NCBI GenBank assembly: GCA_031548515.1
Contig: JAVBRB010000045.1
Location: 1 to 56,128 of the forward strand
Source of the DNA: UBA940 sp031548515
GTDB lineage: Bacteria; Bacteroidota; Bacteroidia; Bacteroidales; Rikenellaceae
DNA length: 56,128 nucleotides
Direction: 5' to 3'
Made by a program: the position numbers and the translations under genes
Shown: piece after piece, positions 51,036-56,128 of the stretch
Layout of the letters: each line of letters opens with the position of its first letter
Numbering within the stretch: position 1 is the first letter of the stretch
Notes under the pieces: model-generated
Seen by the model: only the letters and a program-made list of their open reading frames with translations
The model's database searches: none
What the model was told of the DNA's origin: nothing

Positions 51036-51163
51036 ATGAACTACTCCACCGCAAGCGGCGGGGTATCGACACTTTTAGTTATCTCCCTCGCAAGATGCCT
51101 CCACCGGCCTGCGGCCGACGGTCGGCACTTGGTCGATGATTATTTTGCTTCGCAAAACAATTG
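51036..51163 (+). repeat. Dispersed structured repeat, copy R6
   Basis: This is a full-length copy: left hairpin around AATGAACTACTCCACC, the AGTTATCTCCCTCGCAAGATG block, middle hairpin CGGC-CTGCG-GCCG and terminal TTTTGC-TTC-GCAAAA. It sits between btuB and the pyruvate oxidase gene, near the latter's start. Confidence 0.82.
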
Positions 51164-51258
51164 ATGCCTTCAGCGGTCGGCTCATGCAATTCCCATGCTA
51201 AAAAAGAAAAGAGCCTCAGCAAAGGCTGCGGTTCTTTCGGCGTCAATCACAATGCGGA

Positions 51259-53376
51259 CTACTTCTTTTTGCCCCATTTGGGCGTAATGCCCAGGAAAAT
51301 CTCAAAGTTTATGCCCGGCATCGGATGGGACAGGACGCTCTCGTATTCCTCATCGAACAGGTTCTTGACCGCGCATCTCACAGACAGGTCGGCCCACCGG
51401 AAACAAAACTGTTTTGCGAGCGAAATGTCGCTCATATAGTAAGGCGTCACAAGTCCTATCGTGGTGGCCATGGTATTGCTGGTGGTCGTAAAACGTTCGC
51501 TGTAATAACACCACTTGTAATCGAAACTCCACGTCCGGAAAGCCAGCCTGCCGACGAGCGCCGACGAGAATTCCGGAATGTAGACCATTTGTTTTCCTAT
51601 CGCCTCGTCGGCCCAGCTCACCGGGTCGCCATGGTTGATCGACGGCGTCCATGAAAAACTGCCGTTCAGGCTCAGACTCCAATCCTTTGCCAGGCATACA
51701 TCCAATGCCCCTTTCAACTCCACTCCATAAGCATGGACCTCCCTGATGTTCACCGGCGTGGAAAGGCCGTTGAACGAGGGTAGCCATGCGATCCAGTCCC
51801 TGATGCGGGAATCGAACCACATGGCCTCTCCGTGAATCATGTACCGTTCCCCGCCGTCCATCGTGAACTCTGCGCCGCAGTCGTAAGAAAAACCCCGCTC
51901 CTTCTTCAGGCCGGGGTTCCCTCCGGGCTTGAAATACAGATCGTTGAGTGTCGGGAAGCGAAAATTCCTGGAAACAGAGCCTTTGACCCTTACATTCCCG
52001 CGCCTGGAAAGAACGTATTCGGCAAAAAATGCGGGAATCACGGGCGACCATTCTCCGCCGAACATCTCCTCGCGCAGTACCAGCGAAAGCCCGAGACGCT
52101 GCACAGGCATCCATTTTGCCGACACTACCCCCGACAATTCTACCCTGGCCTGGTCGTAACCGACCGTTTCGGTATCGCCATCTTTTGCAACGCTCCTGTC
52201 CGTGCTCCTTACAAAGTGTTGGAGCATCGATACATTGGCCGTGAAAAGCCAATTCCGGCCGACATAATATTCGCCGTCAGCCGCACCGTACACCGTGTTG
52301 ACATAACTCCGCGAACGGATCATATCTACCCATGACCCGTTGCCAAGGTCGCGCGAGTAATCGTACTTCATGGCCGTGTTGATATAACCCGCCCTCGCCC
52401 CTATTCTGTATCCGGTGCGGGCCATATCCCAAGATACAACACCGCGGAAAGTACGCTCGCGCTGTTCGTTCACATATTCCGAATCCTCCCTTTGGTCGAC
52501 CTTGAGCATTGGTACTCCGCGCCGCGAATCGAGATACCACGCCGACAGCCCTACCCTGTTACCTTTCCGCGTGTTGTGATATGCCTCCTGCATAATGTGG
52601 AAGTCGTTGAAATATCCCGACTCGTTCCTCTCGATGGGATGGTACGAATCTATAATATTGTAATCGTCGTCGTAGACGTTCAGTTTCGTCTTATTATTGC
52701 GGTATTTGAAGTCGTTGCGCGATGAGGAATAAAAGGCGCGCGTAGACACCTGCCAGCGGTCGCTGCCGTAGTTCAGCCGCAGGAACTCGTCGAAAGTCTT
52801 GTACATTCCCATGCCCTGTATATATTGCAGGCCGAAACCGCGCGTATCGGCCGGTTTGGTCGACAGCACGACCGCACCGCCAAGGCCGCCGCCCGTCAGG
52901 TTCACAGACGACGTACCGTGCAACAGCGACGCGCCGTCAATAAAATATGAGGGTATCATCGAAAAATCGACCATCCCGAGCATCGGAGAACTGATCTTCA
53001 TGCCGTTCCAGGCTACCTGCGTATGCGAGGCGGAAGTTCCGCGGAAAGCTACGGTCGAGAGCGTGGCGCGACCGTACTCTTTTACATATACCGAAGTACC
53101 GAATTTCAATGCATCGGACATCTGCGAAGCGATGTTGTCATGCAGCACCCTTTCCGGTATACCTGTTTCCTGCAACCCGATTTTTTTCATGGACCTCGCG
53201 CCGGTAATCTCTATGGGCCGTATCAGCAGGCGGCCGCCGACAGTATCGACAATGTCACCGTTGTCCGGATACGCCGCAGGCATATTTTCCCCAGGCCCTC
53301 CCCCGAAAACCGGGATTGCGCCCCATATCATCGCCGCTGCAAACAGCAGCCGTATTTTCATCCATCCCTTCGCCAT
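51259..53376 (-). CDS. btuB: TonB-dependent receptor, BtuB-like (vitamin B12)
   Basis: The protein has 705 residues. A signal peptide (LLFAAAMIWGAIPVFG) is followed by a plug domain (about 45-185, including TVAFRGTSASHTQVAWNGMKISSP and GGGLGGAVVLSTKPA) and a 22-strand barrel. An N-terminal carboxypeptidase-like domain is absent, as in BtuB-type receptors. It is cotranscribed downstream of the BtuG-like gene (1-bp gap) under a cobalamin riboswitch, which is the basis for the B12 assignment. ATG 53361 is an alternative start. Confidence 0.88.
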   Translation of the reverse strand: MAKGWMKIRLLFAAAMIWGAIPVFGGGPGENMPAAYPDNGDIVDTVGGRLLIRPIEITGARSMKKIGLQETGIPERVLHDNIASQMSDALKFGTSVYVKEYGRATLSTVAFRGTSASHTQVAWNGMKISSPMLGMVDFSMIPSYFIDGASLLHGTSSVNLTGGGLGGAVVLSTKPADTRGFGLQYIQGMGMYKTFDEFLRLNYGSDRWQVSTRAFYSSSRNDFKYRNNKTKLNVYDDDYNIIDSYHPIERNESGYFNDFHIMQEAYHNTRKGNRVGLSAWYLDSRRGVPMLKVDQREDSEYVNEQRERTFRGVVSWDMARTGYRIGARAGYINTAMKYDYSRDLGNGSWVDMIRSRSYVNTVYGAADGEYYVGRNWLFTANVSMLQHFVRSTDRSVAKDGDTETVGYDQARVELSGVVSAKWMPVQRLGLSLVLREEMFGGEWSPVIPAFFAEYVLSRRGNVRVKGSVSRNFRFPTLNDLYFKPGGNPGLKKERGFSYDCGAEFTMDGGERYMIHGEAMWFDSRIRDWIAWLPSFNGLSTPVNIREVHAYGVELKGALDVCLAKDWSLSLNGSFSWTPSINHGDPVSWADEAIGKQMVYIPEFSSALVGRLAFRTWSFDYKWCYYSERFTTTSNTMATTIGLVTPYYMSDISLAKQFCFRWADLSVRCAVKNLFDEEYESVLSHPMPGINFEIFLGITPKWGKKK

Positions 53377-53377
53377 A

Positions 53378-54457
53378 TCACAGCCAACAGAAAGCGCCGG
53401 GGGTTATCCCTGCAGTGAATGAGTCTATAAGCACGCCATCCTGCGAAAAACGGTAGACGCGCCCAGGCTGAGAATAATCTATGGCATCGGCGACATAAAC
53501 CTCGCCGTTGACCGGGTTAACCGTAAGCGCGTAATAAATAGCCCCTTCGCTGGTCAGAAACGGTTCAGTCGGCAGGCTTTCGGAGGTCACCGGCATCCGC
53601 CACACCGACTTATTGATGAAGTAAAGGATTTCGCCGGTGCCGTCGATCTGCAGGTCGGACGCCCAGCCGTCTTCGGCGAACACGAAACGCTGTTCGATGT
53701 TCCGGGTCCCGGCGTCTATGCGGCAGAGTGCGGAATCATCATCACCGGAGTCTCCGCCATCGGTCATAACCCATATCTTGCCGTATCTGTCGATGACCAT
53801 GGACGAAGGCTGATATCCCACCTCTATCCGGTCGCAGACCTCGTCGGTCCCGGTATCTATCACGAGTATGCTGTCCTGGTCCGACCAACAACTTACAAAT
53901 ACATATTTGCCGTACTGAACCATTTGCTCCGTAGAGCCGCTCCCTGGCTCCATACCGGTTTCGATGAAGCCGGTTATTGAGCGCGTGCGGGGATTTACCA
54001 TGAATATGCGGGAATCCCACAACTGCGTGACGTAGGCTTTTTCGTCGCTCAGAAAATGGATGTATCGCGGGGAAGTGAATCCTGTGATGCGGCCTTTTTC
54101 CTTCAGAGAGGCGGCATCGACGGCATATATTACGCCGGAATTGTTCACGACTATCCATGCGGTCCCGTTTCGCAGGGCCATGGACTGTGCCACGTCGCCG
54201 AGGTTCATACCGTTGACACGGGCGAAGATTTCGTTCTCCACATGCAGCGAGGCAGGGTCATACCAGGAAAGCGAGGCATTCCCGTACATGAAATTACCTT
54301 CGTTGACGACAAACAGCCCGCGCCCTGTCACAGACATGCCGTCCAGCCCGGTGTCGAACTCTTCGCCGCCGAATTGAACAGGCTTCATGCATCCCGTCAA
54401 CGAAACGAGCGCACAAAAACAAATATATACGGAAATAATAATAGTCCGATTTCTCAC
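53378..54457 (-). CDS. btuG: BtuG-like surface lipoprotein for B12 capture (DUF5074)
   Basis: The protein has 359 residues, starting with GTG; no ATG is available upstream. The lipoprotein signal is VYICFCALVSLTGC-MKP. The rest is a seven-bladed propeller-like repeat (FVVNEGN, IAWIVVNNSG, SRIFMVNPRTRSI, ILVIDTGTDEV, GKIWVMTDGG, NPVNGEVYVADAID) of the YncE/DUF5074 type. BtuG in Bacteroides binds cobalamin tightly on the cell surface and hands it to BtuB. The gene is first after the riboswitch and leads btuB. Confidence 0.85.
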   Translation of the reverse strand: MRNRTIIISVYICFCALVSLTGCMKPVQFGGEEFDTGLDGMSVTGRGLFVVNEGNFMYGNASLSWYDPASLHVENEIFARVNGMNLGDVAQSMALRNGTAWIVVNNSGVIYAVDAASLKEKGRITGFTSPRYIHFLSDEKAYVTQLWDSRIFMVNPRTRSITGFIETGMEPGSGSTEQMVQYGKYVFVSCWSDQDSILVIDTGTDEVCDRIEVGYQPSSMVIDRYGKIWVMTDGGDSGDDDSALCRIDAGTRNIEQRFVFAEDGWASDLQIDGTGEILYFINKSVWRMPVTSESLPTEPFLTSEGAIYYALTVNPVNGEVYVADAIDYSQPGRVYRFSQDGVLIDSFTAGITPGAFCWL

Positions 54458-54489
54458 CTGAATCCCGCAGTTGAAATAAATCTATGTGT

Positions 54490-54790
54490 TTGGATCAGGC
54501 AGGTCTTCTGGCTCGCTCCGGTTTCAACGCCTTCCCGTCCGTCAGGGACAGTGGCTCAGATTGTCAAAAACCTCATGTAAAACCACATAAAAATCCAAAT
54601 ACAAGGCTTGCGAAGCTGCGAAGATCCTCATTTACCATCAGTAAACTTTGGTTTAGCAGCGGGTATAACGCAGTATCTGGATATTCGATGTGGTTTTAGG
54701 AACTTACAGCAACGGGTATTGCAGCCGACTCTCACGGCATTCCCTTTTAATTCCACCGTCGCATCGTTGCGACGGCTCGGAAACCAAATC
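54490..54790 (-). ncRNA. Cobalamin riboswitch controlling btuG-btuB
   Basis: On the minus strand the 5' core AAAAGGGAATGCCGTGAG and CAATACCCGTTGCTGTAA (54704-54748) pairs logically with the 3' part GCCACTG ... GGGAAGGCG ... GCCAGAAGACCTGCC (54498-54556), the B12-box family pattern. Between the two core parts lies a ~130-nt peripheral insertion with possible hairpins. It ends about 35 bp before the btuG GTG, consistent with control of translation or termination. Confidence 0.9.
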
Positions 54791-54795
54791 GATGG

Positions 54796-54803
54796 CAAAA
54801 TTA
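54796..54803 (-). promoter_or_regulatory. Predicted -7 box of the btuG operon
   Basis: TAATTTTG on the minus strand, placing the transcript start near 54789 at the riboswitch 5' end. No clear -33 box is seen. Confidence 0.5.
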
Positions 54804-55100
54804 AGATTTTTCCCGCAAATATCCGAATCCTGGCGCCACACGGGAAGCACAAAAAGAAAAAAAGGTTGTGACTCCCATCGCAATTTCTTGATTCTTTCAG
54901 TCGTCATCCAGCCAGAGTTTGAATCTAATATCTCCTGATTAACAATCGGATCGCATAGATAATCCAACACAAAGACGGGCAGGACACCGAGCATTATCGG
55001 GATATATGATTTTTCACGTATTTGCGCAACGACATCAACACCACCAACTTTACGAAGCACATCAACAAGCATGTGGAGATGATAGACAAAACGATCAGCA
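54804..55100. other. Degenerate interval without an intact gene
   Basis: There is no start-to-stop frame with domain content. A short plus-strand stretch ending at 55101 translates to about 31 codons (TYLRNDINTTNFTKHINKHVEMIDK...) that look protein-like, possibly the tail of a lost gene. The minus-strand frame 54704-55162 runs through the riboswitch and is not a credible gene. Confidence 0.35.
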
Positions 55101-55285
55101 AATGAACTACCCCGCCTCAAGCAACGGGGTATCCAAAACAGGAATTTATAATATCGCCGCAAGCGGAGGGGAATCTACCCTTTTAGTTATCTCCCTCGCA
55201 AGATACCTCCACCGGCCTGCGGCCTGCGGCCTGCGGCCGACGGTCGGCGCTCGGCCGATGATTATTTTGCGAAGCAAACCAATTG
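55101..55285 (+). repeat. Dispersed structured repeat, copy R7 (chimeric, with 7-bp expansion)
   Basis: Two left hairpin segments are present (55101-55134 and about 55150-55180) instead of one. The middle hairpin contains three 7-bp units GCCTGCG before the usual GCCGACGG. The terminal hairpin has an inverted loop (TTTGC-GAA-GCAAA). It overlaps the 3' end of the RHS fragment. Confidence 0.75.
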
Positions 55286-55590
55286 AAAGCATAATCACAT
55301 ATTCCGTTCCGTAAATGAATTTGCCTGCTCGCCATATTTTCACACCCACCAATGTCGGTAAGTCGGCTGAGTTTGTCGTATGAGAAGGCGTATGTGTTTG
55401 CTTGCGGGGAGGCGATGCCGGCGCCTTTGTGGGTCCACTCCCACTCGGAGATGTTTCCGGCGAAGCTTGGTGCGGAGCCGCGGCCGGGAGAGGGATCGTA
55501 GTAGCGTAGCCGCATGTCGAACACGTCGCTGGTCTTTTCCGTGAGCCAGCCCTGGATGTTGTAGGACAGGGTTTCGGTGATGGCGGCCAT
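55183..55590 (-). pseudogene. RHS-repeat protein fragment
   Basis: A 135-residue frame with typical Bacteroidales RHS core motifs: YNIQGWLTEKTSDVFDMRLRYYDPSPG, FAGNISEWEWTHKG and YAFSYDKLSRLTDIGG. The ATG at 55590 is inside what should be the middle of a much longer protein, so the N-terminus is lost. The last ~35 codons (from about 55285 down) are encoded by repeat R7. It is a decayed remnant of a polymorphic-toxin-type RHS gene; no intact RHS gene is in the window. Confidence 0.75.
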
Positions 55591-55599
55591 ATAAAAAGC

Positions 55600-55631
55600 A
55601 ACAGTGATGAACTTTTAAGTTCATCACTGTT
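55600..55631. terminator. Perfect hairpin at the truncated RHS 5' side
   Basis: Arms AACAGTGATGAACTT and AAGTTCATCACTGTT (15 bp, TT loop) lie between the RHS fragment and the orphan membrane gene. It could be a terminator or an insertion end; there is no T run on the minus side. Confidence 0.4.
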
Positions 55632-55663
55632 CGCCATTTAAACATTGATATGAGCAAAGATAA

Positions 55664-55701
55664 AAAACAACAGCGCAAAACCATCCTTTTGCTGTTGTTT
55701 T
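55664..55701 (-). terminator. Terminator after the orphan membrane gene
   Basis: The stem AAAACAACAGC paired with GCTGTTGTTTT (11 bp), plus an inner AAAA/TTTT pairing, ends in a T run on the minus strand. Confidence 0.65.
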
Positions 55702-55722
55702 AAAAAATTACGGATTAAGTCT

Positions 55723-56085
55723 CTACATATTTAAAATAGCTATTGAAACGATGTACAATATCAATGAGCTGATAATAAATAAAAACACCAACCATCCTTT
55801 TAGCTTACTACTTTTTTCATTCCGATACCGTTCCTCTAATTCTTCGTATTTCTTTTTATTTATAAAAAATAAACTAATTATGCCAAAGGATATGAGTGTA
55901 ACACCTATTAACAAATTTGTCAATTCTTTATTTAGCACATAAAATATTAAGGATACTAATGATAATGCATATAATCCTAAAGCACCAAATACTACCATAC
56001 TACCATATATACAGTAGTCTTTATCATCTAAAACCCTGTAGGCTTTAGAAACGCGGTAATAGCAATAATCAAAGAATCTTTTCAT
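55723..56085 (-). CDS. Hypothetical membrane protein next to RHS remnant
   Basis: The protein has 120 residues and three hydrophobic segments (GSMVVFGALGLYALSLVSLIFYVL, LLIGVTLISFGIISLFFI and GWLVFLFIISSLILYIVSIAIL) with a charged stretch NKKKYEELEERYRNEKSS. The gene is strikingly AT-rich compared with the rest of the window, which suggests recent arrival. It resembles the small membrane proteins often encoded beside RHS toxin ends, where they act as immunity or accessory proteins; that is inference, and no family is recognised. The window ends 43 bp upstream of its start. Confidence 0.65.
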   Translation of the reverse strand: MKRFFDYCYYRVSKAYRVLDDKDYCIYGSMVVFGALGLYALSLVSLIFYVLNKELTNLLIGVTLISFGIISLFFINKKKYEELEERYRNEKSSKLKGWLVFLFIISSLILYIVSIAILNM

Positions 56086-56128
56086 AGTTATTTAAATGGT
56101 TGTACTGAAGGGAAACCCGATATACCCA

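Noticed and set aside
54704..55162. Minus-strand 152-codon frame
   Set aside because: It runs through the riboswitch 5' core and its promoter and has no domain content.
55146..55637. Longer minus-strand frame across the RHS remnant
   Set aside because: The frame with RHS motifs is 55183-55590; this one is an alternative frame with low-complexity Ser/Thr/Pro.

Overview
The window looks like a chromosomal segment of a Bacteroidota member, most likely order Bacteroidales. A Rikenellaceae/Alistipes-like host is my guess from gene content, not something proved here. The evidence is the repeated Bacteroidota -7 promoter box TAnnTTTG in front of many genes, the near absence of Shine-Dalgarno leaders, a BtuG/BtuB pair, a TamL-type BamA homologue, head-GIN (DUF2807) and DUF2490 proteins, and a 53-residue L34 followed by a class A RNase P RNA. 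There are about 47 protein genes, one RNase P RNA and one cobalamin riboswitch. I see no rRNA, tRNA, CRISPR array or intact transposase.

Layout. 0.2-6.6 kb: a mannose unit on the minus strand, a ROK sugar kinase fused to a phosphomannose isomerase followed by a secreted GH38 alpha-mannosidase. 6.7-9.1 kb: a double-CDGSH iron-sulfur protein and a lipoprotein. 9.15-12.0 kb: a compact four-gene operon (secreted repeat protein, VTC-type polyphosphate polymerase domain, DUF4956 membrane protein, DUF2490 outer-membrane barrel). 12.1-19.5 kb: htpG, thioesterase, guaB, a kinase-less ribF, rex, a head-GIN lipoprotein and a HAD phosphatase. 19.5-26.8 kb: tamL, nitroreductase, dapF, a tiny acidic protein, an alpha/beta hydrolase, rpiB and a 21-residue-repeat leucine-rich lipoprotein. 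27.3-35.9 kb: tpiA, lysS, an LptF/G permease, tgt, then glycosyltransferase - ECF sigma factor - rsmG, rpmH and rnpB. 36-44.9 kb: relA-mqnB-mqnD (futalosine menaquinone branch), a phosphoglycolate phosphatase, two tandem HTH paralogues, cysK and an AI-2E permease. 44.9-54.8 kb: an AsmA-like protein, an SLC13 carrier, HdeD, pyruvate oxidase, and the riboswitch-controlled btuG-btuB vitamin B12 operon. 55.1-56.1 kb: a decayed RHS fragment and an AT-rich orphan membrane protein.

The most unusual signal is not a gene. A family of roughly 90-190 bp intergenic repeats occurs at eight loci (about 82, 21917, 26970, 28095, 28252, 31382, 51036 and 55101). The copies share a frame but differ inside two hairpins in a compensating way, so the fold is kept while the bases change. 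One copy supplies the stop codon of the nitroreductase gene, one has expanded into a 3 x 85 bp tandem array, and two sit in front of tpiA together with two decayed duplicates of the first ~35 bp of tpiA.

Most genes are housekeeping. The parts most worth a second look are the repeat family, the kinase-isomerase fusion, the VTC operon, the tandem HTH pair, the 12-bp-arm palindrome on the guaB promoter, and enzymes that have lost expected residues or domains (Tgt zinc cysteines, RelA hydrolase residues, the riboflavin kinase half of RibF).
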